Source: Marinomonas profundimaris
GTDB lineage: Bacteria > Pseudomonadota > Gammaproteobacteria > Pseudomonadales > Marinomonadaceae
NCBI RefSeq assembly: GCF_000508165.1
Contig: NZ_AYOZ01000010.1
Location: 1 to 64,000, forward strand
Direction: 5' to 3'
DNA: 64,000 bases
Shown here: positions 11,252 through 20,899 of the stretch, piece by piece
Layout: the number at the start of each line of letters is the position of its first letter
Position numbering within the stretch: position 1 is the first letter of the stretch
Notes under the pieces: model-generated
The model's database searches: none
What the model was told of the DNA's origin: nothing
Seen by the model: the letters and a program-made list of their open reading frames with translations, nothing else
Translations under genes and position numbers: made by a program

Positions 11252-11560
11252 TTAGTTAATACCAGTTATTTTCACTTCCGTGAACCACTGACGATGACCC
11301 ATACGCTTCATAGAATGCTTACGACGACGGAATTTCAAGATTTTAACTTTATCTCCGCGACCATGAGCAACAACTTCAGCTGTTACTTTAGCGCCTTCTA
11401 CAACTGGTGCACCAACTTTAACGTCGTCGCCATTGCATACAAGAAGAACGTCGTCGAACTGAATCGCGCCACCTTCTTCAACAGCTAATTTCTCAACCTT
11501 AAGGGTTTGGCCTTCTTCTACACGGTATTGCTTACCGCCAGTTTTGATCACTGCAAACAT
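11252..11560 (-). CDS. rplU: 50S ribosomal protein L21
   Basis: Large-subunit protein that binds 23S rRNA. With start ATG 11560 it is 102 residues, matching E. coli L21 (103). This start is preceded by GGAG at 6-nt spacing and gives the normal N terminus [14 protein letters not shown]. The upstream in-frame start at 11572 would add four residues with no homology support. The C-terminal [19 protein letters not shown] is diagnostic. It is first of rplU-rpmA, with a promoter about 130 bp upstream. Confidence 0.97.
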   Translation of the reverse strand: MFAVIKTGGKQYRVEEGQTLKVEKLAVEEGGAIQFDDVLLVCNGDDVKVGAPVVEGAKVTAEVVAHGRGDKVKILKFRRRKHSMKRMGHRQWFTEVKITGIN

Positions 11561-11699
11561 GTTCTTCTCCAATGAGATTTACCCGGCTACTGAAATTGAA
11601 TTTGACCTACTTCTAGTGGCAATAAATTTTCGTCCTAATTAAGACAAAAACTCACCAACCATATGATAGGGAGCAAAATGTGGGTAAATCGGACGCGAG

Positions 11700-11728
11700 A
11701 TTGTACAAAATCACACCACCCAATACAA
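11700..11728 (-). promoter_or_regulatory. Promoter of rplU-rpmA
   Basis: On the minus strand: TTGTAT (11723-11728), 17-bp spacer, TACAAT (11700-11705), then a GC-rich CTCGCGTCC discriminator. The predicted leader before rplU is about 130 nt, long enough for a regulatory structure, but I recognise none. Confidence 0.7.
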
Positions 11729-11767
11729 GCTAAAAGCACTGTCTTTATACATTTTTCGTATTTTGGG

Positions 11768-11796
11768 TTGACCCTGACACAAGCCTTACCTAGCAT
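11768..11796 (+). promoter_or_regulatory. Promoter of ispB
   Basis: TTGACC (11768-11773), exactly 17 bp, then TAGCAT (11791-11796). It is divergent from the rplU promoter about 40 bp away. The predicted start point near 11803 supports the ispB ATG at 11845 over the earlier in-frame codon near 11806. Confidence 0.65.
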
Positions 11797-11844
11797 GAGG
11801 CACACTTGCTGATCAGCTTGAGACTATTTAGCTTCGGAAATTGC

Positions 11845-12825
11845 ATGCAACCTATACAAATACATGACGTTGTGGCCAATGAATTTGGCCAAGTGAACGA
11901 GTATATTGTGTCACAACTTAGTAGTGACATCCCTTTAATAGAACAAATTGGCTACTACATTATTAGCAACGGCGGAAAACGACTTCGCCCATTGCTCGTA
12001 CTGTTGGCAGCAAGAGCCAGCGCAGAGCTTGACACAAGCAAGCTTGATCAAGCCATTCAAATGGCCACCATAATAGAATTCATCCATACCTCCACCCTGC
12101 TACACGATGACGTTGTTGACGAATCAGACATGCGCCGTGGCAAAAAAACCGCCAATGAAGAATGGGGTAATGCACCGAGTGTTTTGGTCGGCGACTTCCT
12201 TTATTCGCGCGCGTTCCAAATCATGGTCGATGTCGGGAGCATGCGATGCATGAGCATTTTGGCAAAAACCACCAACATCATTGCGGAAGGGGAAGTCCAG
12301 CAACTAATAAATTGCGGCGACCCTGACACAACGGAAGAAAGCTACCTAAAAGTCATCCAGTACAAAACAGCGAAGCTATTTGAAGGCGCCGCACTATGTG
12401 GTGCGGTCATTGCAGAGGCGAGCGCTGAACACCAAGAAGCCTTAAGACAATATGGCATGTACATTGGAACGGCCTTCCAGCTCATTGACGATGTAATGGA
12501 CTACACCAGCACAGCTGAAGAGATGGGCAAAAGTGTGGGCGACGACCTTGCAGAAGGCAAGCCTACTTTACCGCTGATTTATACCATGAAACACGGTCAA
12601 AAAGACGCCATTGAGAGAGTAAGGCAAGCCATCCTAACCGGCGGACTAGAACAACTAGACACCATAATCAATGACGTGCAGAGCTGTGGCGCCATTGAGT
12701 ACACACAACAAAAAGCACAAGAACAAGCCGACCTGGCCATCGATGTCATTGCAACACTACCAGACTCCGACTACAAAACGGCCTTGATTGCACTGGCAAA
12801 CGCTTCCGTAAAACGCCGTAACTAA
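11845..12825 (+). CDS. ispB: Octaprenyl diphosphate synthase
   Basis: Trans-prenyltransferase that makes the long isoprenoid side chain of ubiquinone and menaquinone from FPP and IPP. From ATG 11845 it is 326 residues, close to E. coli IspB (323). Both aspartate-rich motifs are present: LLHDDVVDESDMRRG and QLIDDVMDY. GGKRLRP lies near the N terminus. Chain length (C40 versus C45) cannot be read with certainty from sequence. It is divergent from rplU, as in many gammaproteobacteria, and probably monocistronic with its own promoter and terminator. Confidence 0.95.
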   Translation: MQPIQIHDVVANEFGQVNEYIVSQLSSDIPLIEQIGYYIISNGGKRLRPLLVLLAARASAELDTSKLDQAIQMATIIEFIHTSTLLHDDVVDESDMRRGKKTANEEWGNAPSVLVGDFLYSRAFQIMVDVGSMRCMSILAKTTNIIAEGEVQQLINCGDPDTTEESYLKVIQYKTAKLFEGAALCGAVIAEASAEHQEALRQYGMYIGTAFQLIDDVMDYTSTAEEMGKSVGDDLAEGKPTLPLIYTMKHGQKDAIERVRQAILTGGLEQLDTIINDVQSCGAIEYTQQKAQEQADLAIDVIATLPDSDYKTALIALANASVKRRN

Positions 12826-12833
12826 CCCTTCTT

Positions 12834-12873
12834 ATAAAACCAAACACAGGCCGTAATATGTGTTTGGTTTTAT
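12834..12873. terminator. Bidirectional terminator between ispB and the alpha/beta hydrolase gene
   Basis: Perfect 15-bp inverted repeat (12834-12848 and 12859-12873) around a 10-nt loop. The stem ends are A/T-rich, giving T-runs on both strands. Its right arm contains the stop codon of the convergent hydrolase gene. Confidence 0.8.
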
Positions 12874-13766
12874 GCACTTTCCGCCAATACATTCATCAAC
12901 GCTTGTGCCGCCAGCGTGGAGTTTTGCTGCATGAAACAATGCCCTCCTCCCACTTCAACGACTCGAATATTGGGATTACGCTTCGCCGCAAGCTGATACG
13001 CCTCTTTAAAATAGTCAAACGTGTCCTTGCCTTGAATAATCGTGGTTGGCACAGACACCTTCGCGAGAGCCCTCCAAAGTCCTTTCGGATAACTTGAAAA
13101 TATAGCGGCCTCCATCCATGGCGGACAGCCAAGTTGATAATGCCCCTCCCCATCTCGCTTAATGGATGAGTTAATATAATCCTCAAGACACGCATCTTCC
13201 CAACCTTTAAACGTGCCTCTCTCATAGAAACTTTTTCTAACTTGTGCCTCGCTTTCCCATTGAGTTCGACGTCGACGAGCCTGCTTAACCAAAGGAATCT
13301 GACTTTTCAATCCCGCCAGCTTCACGCCACGCATCATCCACAACAGCCGAGGAGGAAACAGCGCAGGATCTAATAAAACCAAACGAGAAAAAAGAGACGG
13401 GGTTTGCTCACTCATTAATGCGGTCATGCAACCGCCAAAGCTGTGACCAACCCCGATCAGTTCAGTGTTTGGCAAATAACTTCGCTGCGAATTTAAGGAT
13501 TCCGTAAAACGTGAAGCCGTGGCATTCCAACCGATAAAATGCTCGCCAGCAGTTGAATCTCCATGCCCTGCCGCATCTTGCATAACCAAATTGTAGCCTG
13601 CAAGCTTATCCAAAAAACACTGATAGGTTTTCACAGAAAAACCATTACCATGAAGAAAGTGTATCGTTGGTTGATGCGGTTCAATTGGCCCTAAATAACC
13701 CTGTATATGACCCTCACCTACCTGATGCTGCCACGCCGTTAAATTGTTATTTTTCTTCATGTTCAT
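12870..13766 (-). CDS. Alpha/beta hydrolase of unknown substrate
   Basis: Probable cytosolic alpha/beta-hydrolase-fold enzyme of about 298 residues. Oxyanion strand HGNGFSVKTY, nucleophile elbow GHSFGG (Ser), an Asp in GKDTFDYF (about 260) and a His in GGGHCF (about 278) complete a catalytic triad. There is no signal peptide. ATG 13766 is chosen because GAGAG precedes it at 5 nt; an upstream TTG at 13778 is less likely. The family covers esterases, haloalkane dehalogenases and similar enzymes, and I cannot name a substrate. It is divergent from fabA across 287 bp and convergent with ispB. Confidence 0.85.
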   Translation of the reverse strand: MNMKKNNNLTAWQHQVGEGHIQGYLGPIEPHQPTIHFLHGNGFSVKTYQCFLDKLAGYNLVMQDAAGHGDSTAGEHFIGWNATASRFTESLNSQRSYLPNTELIGVGHSFGGCMTALMSEQTPSLFSRLVLLDPALFPPRLLWMMRGVKLAGLKSQIPLVKQARRRRTQWESEAQVRKSFYERGTFKGWEDACLEDYINSSIKRDGEGHYQLGCPPWMEAAIFSSYPKGLWRALAKVSVPTTIIQGKDTFDYFKEAYQLAAKRNPNIRVVEVGGGHCFMQQNSTLAAQALMNVLAESA

Positions 13767-13939
13767 AAAGACTCTCAAACCGACAAGATATTACCAAAAC
13801 AAATATCCTAACAGAAAAAACCAAGCGCGAAAGTAATAACAAACCTTACTCACAACACCCTCTTTCTTCCTGTTTTCTTGAAATAACACAAGAATGATCA
13901 TTTTTCATGCAGGTTATTTGGTTTTTTTCCGCTCAAACA

Positions 13940-13968
13940 TTCATATTAAGTTTCCAAACCGATATAAT
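13940..13968 (+). promoter_or_regulatory. Putative fabA-fabB promoter
   Basis: TTCATA (13940-13945), 17-bp spacer, TATAAT (13963-13968), giving a leader of about 78 nt to the fabA ATG. The -35 is weak, as expected for a promoter needing an activator such as FadR, but I could not find a convincing FadR or FabR site. A CCACAT/ATGTGG pair flanks the leader and might form a hairpin. Nothing else is evident in the 13767-14053 gap. Confidence 0.45.
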
Positions 13969-14053
13969 CAGCTAGATTTTATACTGCAAACTGGACCACA
14001 TTAATCCACCTGACCATTTTGAGTCATCGGTTGGATGTGGATATAGGATTACA

Positions 14054-14569
14054 ATGACTACAGCTTCATCTTTTGAAAAAGACGAACTATTAAAATGCGG
14101 CCACGGAGAAATGTTTGGTGCAGGTAATGCCCAACTTCCTGTCGGCAATATGCTAATGATGGATCGCATAACACACATCTCAACTGACGGCGGGGAACAT
14201 GGCAAAGGCGAAATTATTGCTGAGCTAGACATCAACCCTGATCTTTGGTTTTTTGCATGCCACTTCCCTGGCGATCCAGTTATGCCTGGCTGCCTTGGCT
14301 TAGATGCTATGTGGCAACTCGTTGGCTTTTTCCTAGGCTGGAAAGGCAACAAAGGTCGCGGTCGCGCACTGGGTTCCGGCGAAGTGAAATTTACGGGGCA
14401 GATTTTGCCAACCGCTAAAAAAGTCACCTTCCATATTCAACTTAAGCGCGTTATTGAACGCAAGTTGGTTATGGGTATTGCAGACGGAAGCGTAAAAGTT
14501 GATGGTCGTGAAATTTACACCGCAAAAGATTTGCGTGTTGGCTTATTCACTTCAACTGAAAACTTCTAA
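14054..14569 (+). CDS. fabA: 3-hydroxydecanoyl-ACP dehydratase/isomerase
   Basis: Dehydrates 3-hydroxydecanoyl-ACP and isomerises the product to cis-3-decenoyl-ACP, the branch point of anaerobic unsaturated fatty acid synthesis. The 171-residue hot-dog-fold protein matches E. coli FabA (172). The active-site pair is His70 in [13 protein letters not shown] and Asp84 in GLDAMW. It is followed after 26 nt by fabB in the typical fabAB operon of Pseudomonas-like bacteria. Confidence 0.98.
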   Translation: MTTASSFEKDELLKCGHGEMFGAGNAQLPVGNMLMMDRITHISTDGGEHGKGEIIAELDINPDLWFFACHFPGDPVMPGCLGLDAMWQLVGFFLGWKGNKGRGRALGSGEVKFTGQILPTAKKVTFHIQLKRVIERKLVMGIADGSVKVDGREIYTAKDLRVGLFTSTENF

Positions 14570-14595
14570 AGATTAAGAATGAAAGAGGCACATTT

Positions 14596-15810
14596 ATGCG
14601 TCGTGTAGTAGTAACAGGTCTTGGCATTGTCAGCTGCCTAGGTAATGACAAAGAGAGCGTTCTAAACTCCTTGCGTGAAGGTAAATCTGGTATCCGTTTC
14701 GCAGAAGATTACAAAGAACACGGATTTCGTAGCCACATTTGTGGTCGCATTGATTTAGACGCAAGCAACATTGATCGCAAAGTTCGTCGCTTTATGGGCG
14801 ACGCGGCGACTTACGCTTACGTATCCATGCAACAAGCAATTACAGACTCAGGCCTAACTGAAGAGCAAGTCTCTAACGTACGCACTGGTCTCGTTGCGGG
14901 TTCAGGTGGTGCATCTGCTCAAAATCTAGTAGAAGCAGCGGACACTTTACGCGAAAAAGGCGTTAAACGCGTAGGTCCATACCGTGTCACTCAAACTATG
15001 GGCAGTACGGTTTCAGCTTGTTTAGCAACACCTTTTAAAATCAAAGGCGTTAACTATTCAATCACATCTGCCTGCTCAACCAGCGCTCACTGTATTGGTA
15101 ATGCCATGGAGCTAATCCAACTTGGCAAGCAAGACATTGTCTTTGCTGGCGGCGGCGAAGAAGAAAGCTGGACTCAAACGTGTATGTTTGATGCGATGGG
15201 CGCTCTGTCTTCTAAGTACAACGAAACACCAGAAAAAGCGTCTCGTGCTTACGATGCAAACCGTGATGGTTTCGTTATCGCTGGCGGCGGCGGCATGTTG
15301 GTAATTGAAGAACTAGAACACGCCAAAGCTCGTGGTGCAAAAATCTACGCTGAATTGGTAGGTTATGGCGCGACATCCGATGGCTACGACATGGTTGCTC
15401 CTTCTGGTGAAGGCGCAGTGCGTTGTATGCAGATGGCAATGAGCACAATCGATGGCGATATTGATTACATCAATACCCACGGTACAAGTACGCCTGCTGG
15501 TGACATGAAAGAACTTCAAGCCGTTAACGAAACCTTTGGTGAGAATATCCCATTGATTAGCTCTACGAAGTCTTTGTCTGGTCACTCTTTGGGTGCAGCT
15601 GGTGTACACGAAGCCGTTTACTGCTTGCTAATGATGGAAAATAACTTCATCGCGGCATCAGCAAATGTGGATGACCTTGATCCGGCAGCGGGTAATATTC
15701 CTGTTGTGACAACTCGTAAAGACAACGCTGATCTTAACTTGATCATGTCTAACAGCTTTGGTTTTGGCGGAACAAACGCCAGCTTAGTATTCAAAAAATA
15801 CCAAGCGTAA
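14596..15810 (+). CDS. fabB: 3-oxoacyl-ACP synthase I (KAS I)
   Basis: Condensing enzyme that elongates cis-3-decenoyl-ACP, committing carbon to unsaturated fatty acids. The 404 residues match E. coli FabB (406). The Cys-His-His triad is visible: Cys160 in [10 protein letters not shown], His in [11 protein letters not shown] (about 297) and His in [11 protein letters not shown] (about 332). A C-terminal [11 protein letters not shown] loop is present. Second gene of fabAB. Codon choice looks slightly more optimised than in ispB, fitting high expression. It ends in a strong bidirectional terminator. Confidence 0.98.
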   Translation: MRRVVVTGLGIVSCLGNDKESVLNSLREGKSGIRFAEDYKEHGFRSHICGRIDLDASNIDRKVRRFMGDAATYAYVSMQQAITDSGLTEEQVSNVRTGLVAGSGGASAQNLVEAADTLREKGVKRVGPYRVTQTMGSTVSACLATPFKIKGVNYSITSACSTSAHCIGNAMELIQLGKQDIVFAGGGEEESWTQTCMFDAMGALSSKYNETPEKASRAYDANRDGFVIAGGGGMLVIEELEHAKARGAKIYAELVGYGATSDGYDMVAPSGEGAVRCMQMAMSTIDGDIDYINTHGTSTPAGDMKELQAVNETFGENIPLISSTKSLSGHSLGAAGVHEAVYCLLMMENNFIAASANVDDLDPAAGNIPVVTTRKDNADLNLIMSNSFGFGGTNASLVFKKYQA

Positions 15811-15823
15811 ATTCCTCGCTCAC

Positions 15824-15861
15824 AAAAAAGCCGCTTTCATTATTATGGAAGCGGCTTTTTT
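15824..15861. terminator. Bidirectional terminator between fabB and plsC
   Basis: A-run, GCCGCTTTC (15830-15838), 8-nt loop, GGAAGCGGC (15847-15855), T-run; one G-U pair. It separates convergent fabB and the acyltransferase gene. Confidence 0.9.
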
Positions 15862-15878
15862 ATGTCTATTTTTTAGCT

Positions 15879-16631
15879 CTATTCCAAAAATGAATTTCCC
15901 TTTGGCAGCTTAGCCATTTCAGCACGCATCCAAACGTCCATTTCTTCATGCAATGCCGATGTTTTCTTCCCTTCAGACTCAATAACCGGGCCGATCACGA
16001 CTCGAATCGAGCCAGGGAATTTGCGCCAGCGCTTGCCAGGCCAAACATAGCCTGCATTATGAACAACAGGAAGAATAGGCACGCCTGCAGACGTTGCCAA
16101 CATCGCCGCCCCTTTGTTAAAGGCTTGCTCTTTGTTTGGCGCGATTCTGGTCCCTTCAGGAAAAATTAGCACAGAACGTCCATCTTCTAAACGCTCCTTT
16201 CCTTGGCTGATAATTTGCTTGAGCGCATTAGTACGTTGAGAACGGTCAATGGCGATGGGCTGAACCATACGCAACCCCCAACCAAAGAAAGGCACCGACA
16301 ATAGTTCTTTCTTCAACACAGTGGAAACAGGCGCCATCAGCACTTGAAGCACATACGTCTCCCATTCGCTCTGATGGTTTGCCACCAGGACGAAAGGACG
16401 GTCTTTATTGATATGCTCTCGACCAACAATCTCGACTTTCACACCACAAACAATACGGAATACAAACAGTAGCCCTTTGTTATGCAGATTCAGTACAGGC
16501 TGACGGTACGCTTTCGGTAACAACACCGTTGCGAAAGGCGCAAGCGCTCCAAATAGTATGGTAGAAACCGCATAATAGATAAAAAATACGACTGAGCCGA
16601 CCCACGACTTTAATGACTCCCACACACTCAT
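15879..16631 (-). CDS. plsC: 1-acyl-sn-glycerol-3-phosphate acyltransferase (PlsC family)
   Basis: Membrane-bound LPLAT-family acyltransferase, expected to convert lysophosphatidate to phosphatidate in phospholipid synthesis. It has 250 residues with an N-terminal hydrophobic segment (about 10-35). Motif I is NHQSEWE (His plus four residues then Glu, a common PlsC variant of HX4D), motif III is FPEGTR, and motif IV is a Pro-rich segment near VPILPVV. It lies 20 nt after a second, larger acyltransferase and next to fabAB. Genomes of this group often carry several PlsC paralogues, so in vivo redundancy is likely. Confidence 0.9.
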   Translation of the reverse strand: MSVWESLKSWVGSVVFFIYYAVSTILFGALAPFATVLLPKAYRQPVLNLHNKGLLFVFRIVCGVKVEIVGREHINKDRPFVLVANHQSEWETYVLQVLMAPVSTVLKKELLSVPFFGWGLRMVQPIAIDRSQRTNALKQIISQGKERLEDGRSVLIFPEGTRIAPNKEQAFNKGAAMLATSAGVPILPVVHNAGYVWPGKRWRKFPGSIRVVIGPVIESEGKKTSALHEEMDVWMRAEMAKLPKGNSFLE

Positions 16632-16651
16632 TGACGCCTTACTCCTTAAGG

Positions 16652-17758
16652 TTATTTATTCAGATATTTTTGCTGCTGCTTTAATGGATTAGCGTACATA
16701 GCCAACACCGTCTCCCTAAGATTGTCAGGGCAGCGCTCAAGATAACTCGAGAAAGCACTGTCCGTTGAAGAACCGCCTTGCTGTAACGCTAACGCCGCTT
16801 CATTCGTTGAATGAATCGCATAATTGGTAATGATTTGACGATCGACTTCAGCTACGAATTCTTCTGGTGTTTCAAAACCGTCTGCAATCACATCACCAAA
16901 GGTCACAACCACCTTACCTTTCTGACCAACGATTCCATTCTTGATGCTGTCTATGTCTTCAAACTCTGCTTTTTCATAAGCGCCGGTTGTCGATTTTTGA
17001 TGTAACTCACGGGCCTTATCAAAGGCGCAAGGATCGTATTCATAAGAAATCGAAACAGGCACGACTTTCAAATTTGCCATGGCCTCAGAAAAGGGTTTTT
17101 TCTCTTTTTTCTGACTCATAAAGAACATTTTAATAATGGCTGGATCTGTTTGATCCAAACCATCTTTTGCACGCCCTTCTTTTTGAGCAATCCAAATATT
17201 GCACTGATCCTTCACCAAAGAATGTGTGATGTAGCTTGATAGCTGACCAAAAGCCGCCATCATTTCTCGAATTCCATTCGCAGAACGCTTCACAATAAAA
17301 CTTTTGTTCAGTCGCATCAGGTCCGACACAAAAGGACGGCGCAATAAGTTATCGCCTATCGCAATTCGCACGGTATTCAAACCAGCCAAATACAAACCAT
17401 AATTGACGAAGGCTGGGTCCATCGCAATGTCTCTATGATTCGATAGAAACAAGTAACCCGTTCCTTTGTCCAATTTTTCAATACCACGATATTCCACATT
17501 GGACGTCGTGGTTTTAATCATTCGCTCCATGTAGTTCGCAACAATCGATTGAAAATCATGCACATTTGAAATTTTTGCAATTTGACGCTTTAAAGCAAAC
17601 TTCACACCAAACACCAACGGCGCTCGTAAGAACGTAGGCCACTTGGCAAATCGAAAACCAATGATCGTATTAATAAAATCCGGTGTTTCAACCAGGTTAT
17701 GTAGCACCTCAACGACCTCTTCATCGTTGTAGGGGCGGATATCGTGAAACTGATCCAT
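16652..17758 (-). CDS. 1-acylglycerol-3-phosphate O-acyltransferase-like protein
   Basis: A 368-residue LPLAT-superfamily acyltransferase, larger than PlsC and without obvious transmembrane helices. The core is LSNHRDIAMDP, where Asp follows the His after five residues rather than four, then KEGRAKDG in place of the usual PEGTR motif, and VVPVSISYEYDPCAF. These variants define a recognisable subgroup of glycerolipid acyltransferases whose substrate is not established to my knowledge. It sits between the M16C peptidase and plsC on the same strand, probably co-transcribed with plsC. Confidence 0.8.
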   Translation of the reverse strand: MDQFHDIRPYNDEEVVEVLHNLVETPDFINTIIGFRFAKWPTFLRAPLVFGVKFALKRQIAKISNVHDFQSIVANYMERMIKTTTSNVEYRGIEKLDKGTGYLFLSNHRDIAMDPAFVNYGLYLAGLNTVRIAIGDNLLRRPFVSDLMRLNKSFIVKRSANGIREMMAAFGQLSSYITHSLVKDQCNIWIAQKEGRAKDGLDQTDPAIIKMFFMSQKKEKKPFSEAMANLKVVPVSISYEYDPCAFDKARELHQKSTTGAYEKAEFEDIDSIKNGIVGQKGKVVVTFGDVIADGFETPEEFVAEVDRQIITNYAIHSTNEAALALQQGGSSTDSAFSSYLERCPDNLRETVLAMYANPLKQQQKYLNK

Positions 17759-17808
17759 TTAATTTTCCGTCAGTAAAATGTTATGCATTTTATTATAAAA
17801 ATATCGAA

Positions 17809-20730
17809 TTATAGAGATTGAATATCAAACCCTAACATTTCTAATTCTGCTCGTTTTGACGTGGACGTTACCACGGCGGTATTTTCATTTTCTTTGGTTA
17901 AATACGTCTTAGTTACCTGCTTCAATTGGTCAATGGTCACTGCCAATATTTTGGCTCGAAACGCTTCACGATACGCCAAACTACGACCATGCAGATAAAC
18001 ATAAAAATCGCTTTGCGCTTCACCCGCTGGCGACCCTGGTTTATCCATAGAGCCAATTACACCCAAAATGGCTTCTTCAAGCGCGTCGTCTGTGTGTGTT
18101 TCGTTTAACATCCATTCAATAGAGGCATCGAAATCCGCCAAGGTTTCCGTCAAGCGCGGATCACGATAAGAATAGAATCGGAACGACCCAGTGCTGCCAT
18201 CAAAGCTTGCACCACCGCCGTAAGCACCACCTTGCTCTCGAATCACTCGATGCAAGAAACCGTTGCGAAGGAAGCCGCCCAATACAGTCAATGCCGCAAC
18301 ATCAGGGTGATCTCCAAATGCCGTACGGAACGCTTTACTGCAAAAGCTCACCTGAGTGGACGTCAACCAAGCAACATTTACTTTAGAATCCGTAGGCACC
18401 AAAGCAAACTTCGTCACTGCACTGCCCACCGGTAGGTTGGCAAAAATTGCCTGAACATCCGCCAAAATACTCGCTTCATGCTGAGGCTCTGCGACCAAGA
18501 GAAGCTGTTTATTCGCCAACAGCAGCTTTGCATGCAAACGTTTAAACACCGCCAATACAGTATCAACGGTCTCGCTGTCCGCCTTCATGGCATCATCTAG
18601 TGCAATGGCTGCACGAATCCCCGACATGCCACCCCATTTTTCTTGTTGCGCCGCCAAACCTGATAGCGCACTCGATGCCGCTGTCATTGCCAGTGAATGA
18701 CCCTGCCCAGTAATGGATTGCTCACGGCGAGCACGACGCTGCGCGACCAACTCTTTGACACGACTTGTTTCGTCGAAGTGTACATTCAACATGGTGTCTT
18801 TTAATAATTCGCTCATGGCTTTTACATTCGGCACCAAGGCTTTGGACGACAATATAAAGTAGCCATTCAATGCTTGGCGATCTTCAATCGTCGCTCGAAT
18901 GGAATTAGACGCTCCCAAACCACCACACACTTGAGCTTGACGCTCTTGAACCGTCAAATAATCTTCTTCACCTATACCCAGCTCCGTCATCATCGAAGAG
19001 AACAAAGGCAAATATTCAATTTCTTCTTCGTCCAGCGCCGGTAAATCAATCACCAATTGCTGGTACACCAAACCGTTCGTCCCTTGAGGGTAGAAGGTAA
19101 CAGGCAAATCACCCGCTATTTTTGCTTTCTCATATTCAGGCAAACGCGCAGGCACATCTTCTAAGCCCACTTTTGGCAAAATACTCATATCATCAACTTG
19201 TGACTGACGCGCTTTCAGTGCCGCGCTACGAGCCACAATGTCTGCTTTATCTTCGTCGGACAACGCCGCTTTGATCTTACTTAATCGATCGGTTTCGGCC
19301 TGATTACGACGCGCTTCTAATGCATCATCAGGGCTCAATGTGATGGAAACTCGATGAGCGTTCGACAACAGTAACGTTTCGATCAGATTGGGAATGTATT
19401 GCGCATCACGTACTTTTTCGCGCATCGCATCAATCACCGGATCCAAATCCAGCTGAGCAATTACATCACCATCGTGCACAGCGGTCGACAATCCCGCTAA
19501 GATCAACTGCAAACCATATGGGTAGCTACCGCCACCCACTTCTCGTTGACTCAATTCCAATTGGTGCAACATGGCGTCTACGGACTCTTGTGGCACGCCA
19601 TTTTTTGCGATCTCTTCTAGCGTGGTAATAATCAACGCTTCTACTTTGGCAGCGTCGTCACGTTTCACACCTTCCAAACCACACATAAAACTCATTTCTT
19701 TATTGCTGTCTTCCAGACCGCACAAAGGGGACGGCGCACGGCCAAGATCACTATTTTCTAAGACTCTAAGCAAAGGTGAAGCACTGTTGTCGAGCAACAC
19801 ACTCGATAACAGTTGCGCTTCAAATTGCTGATTCAAATCGGTGCTTTCTCCCAGCAACCAGCCAACCACGACGTGACTGCCATCTTCTTTTACTTCATCC
19901 GCCGCGTAGCCTTCTTCGACTCGAACCGGAGAAAAATAACGTTTCACGTTTGGCACACTCACCTGCTCTTCTAGGCGCTCAAAACGACTTAATACTTTCG
20001 CTTCAAACTCAGCTTGTAGTGTCTCAGCAGGAATATCACCAAATGTCATAAACACGGCGTTAGAAGGATGGTAATGCGTGCGATAAAACGCCAATAAATC
20101 TTGATACGATAAATCAGGAATGTCCGTTGGCTCGCCACCTGAATTGAAATGATACGTGTTATTTGGAAACAAGTACTTCGTCAACGTTTGCCACAATACA
20201 GACGTCGTCGAACTCATGGCGCCTTTCATCTCATTGAACACAACACCTTTGAACGTCAAGTCTGACTCGGAATTTTCAGGCTCAGCAAACTCTAAACGAT
20301 GGCCTTCTTGAGAAAAGTCCATCTCATCCAAGCGGGAAAAGAACACCGCGTCTAAATACACATCCAACAGGTTATGGAAGTCTTTCTTATTCTTGCTAGC
20401 AAACGGGTAAGCGGTCCAATCAGACGACGTAAACGCGTTCATGAAAGTATTCAGCGAACGACGAATCATCATAAAGAAAGGGTCACGAACGGGAAAACGC
20501 TCAGAACCACACAATACCGTGTGCTCAAGAATGTGCGCCACACCACAAGAATCCGTCGGAATGGTTTTTAAGCCGACTAAAAATACGTTTTCATCATTCT
20601 CTGATGCAATATGAAAGTGCTTGGCACCCGTTACGGTGTGCTCAAACTCCTGAACAGTCACGTTAAGAGCGTCGATAAATTCACTGCGAAGAAATGTAAA
20701 TGCAGGATGATGCGCGGTGCGGTTTGCCAT
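17809..20730 (-). CDS. M16C-family zinc metallopeptidase (presequence protease-like)
   Basis: Large 973-residue insulinase-superfamily protease of the PreP/M16C type. The inverted zinc motif HILEH is at residues 66-70, with the downstream Glu expected about 75 residues later near FKGVVFNEMKG. Two M16 halves are separated by a linker (about 480-540), as in PreP and falcilysin, which enclose peptides in a chamber. No signal peptide is visible, so it is probably cytosolic and degrades short unstructured peptides. It is the first of three minus-strand genes followed by two acyltransferases, with no evident functional link. Confidence 0.9.
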   Translation of the reverse strand: MANRTAHHPAFTFLRSEFIDALNVTVQEFEHTVTGAKHFHIASENDENVFLVGLKTIPTDSCGVAHILEHTVLCGSERFPVRDPFFMMIRRSLNTFMNAFTSSDWTAYPFASKNKKDFHNLLDVYLDAVFFSRLDEMDFSQEGHRLEFAEPENSESDLTFKGVVFNEMKGAMSSTTSVLWQTLTKYLFPNNTYHFNSGGEPTDIPDLSYQDLLAFYRTHYHPSNAVFMTFGDIPAETLQAEFEAKVLSRFERLEEQVSVPNVKRYFSPVRVEEGYAADEVKEDGSHVVVGWLLGESTDLNQQFEAQLLSSVLLDNSASPLLRVLENSDLGRAPSPLCGLEDSNKEMSFMCGLEGVKRDDAAKVEALIITTLEEIAKNGVPQESVDAMLHQLELSQREVGGGSYPYGLQLILAGLSTAVHDGDVIAQLDLDPVIDAMREKVRDAQYIPNLIETLLLSNAHRVSITLSPDDALEARRNQAETDRLSKIKAALSDEDKADIVARSAALKARQSQVDDMSILPKVGLEDVPARLPEYEKAKIAGDLPVTFYPQGTNGLVYQQLVIDLPALDEEEIEYLPLFSSMMTELGIGEEDYLTVQERQAQVCGGLGASNSIRATIEDRQALNGYFILSSKALVPNVKAMSELLKDTMLNVHFDETSRVKELVAQRRARREQSITGQGHSLAMTAASSALSGLAAQQEKWGGMSGIRAAIALDDAMKADSETVDTVLAVFKRLHAKLLLANKQLLLVAEPQHEASILADVQAIFANLPVGSAVTKFALVPTDSKVNVAWLTSTQVSFCSKAFRTAFGDHPDVAALTVLGGFLRNGFLHRVIREQGGAYGGGASFDGSTGSFRFYSYRDPRLTETLADFDASIEWMLNETHTDDALEEAILGVIGSMDKPGSPAGEAQSDFYVYLHGRSLAYREAFRAKILAVTIDQLKQVTKTYLTKENENTAVVTSTSKRAELEMLGFDIQSL

Positions 20731-20899
20731 TCTCTACCTCGATAGGATTTTGAATACGATGATTACAATGTTTTGGGGCAGCTTGGATACATTCAAGACA
20801 ACATAAGTCCAAGACAGCAAAGTGGCGAAATTATAGCAAAAAACTGCCATTTACTGCACGAAATAACGTGAACGCTTTCCTTTCAGGTCCAATACAACA

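Noticed and set aside
13767-14053. FadR or FabR operator upstream of fabA
   Set aside because: Partial matches such as CTGGACCACA and CTGACCA do not fit the palindromic consensus of either regulator.
14001-14427. Long minus-strand frame opposite fabA
   Set aside because: Opposite-strand shadow of fabA; no homology visible and no ribosome-binding site.
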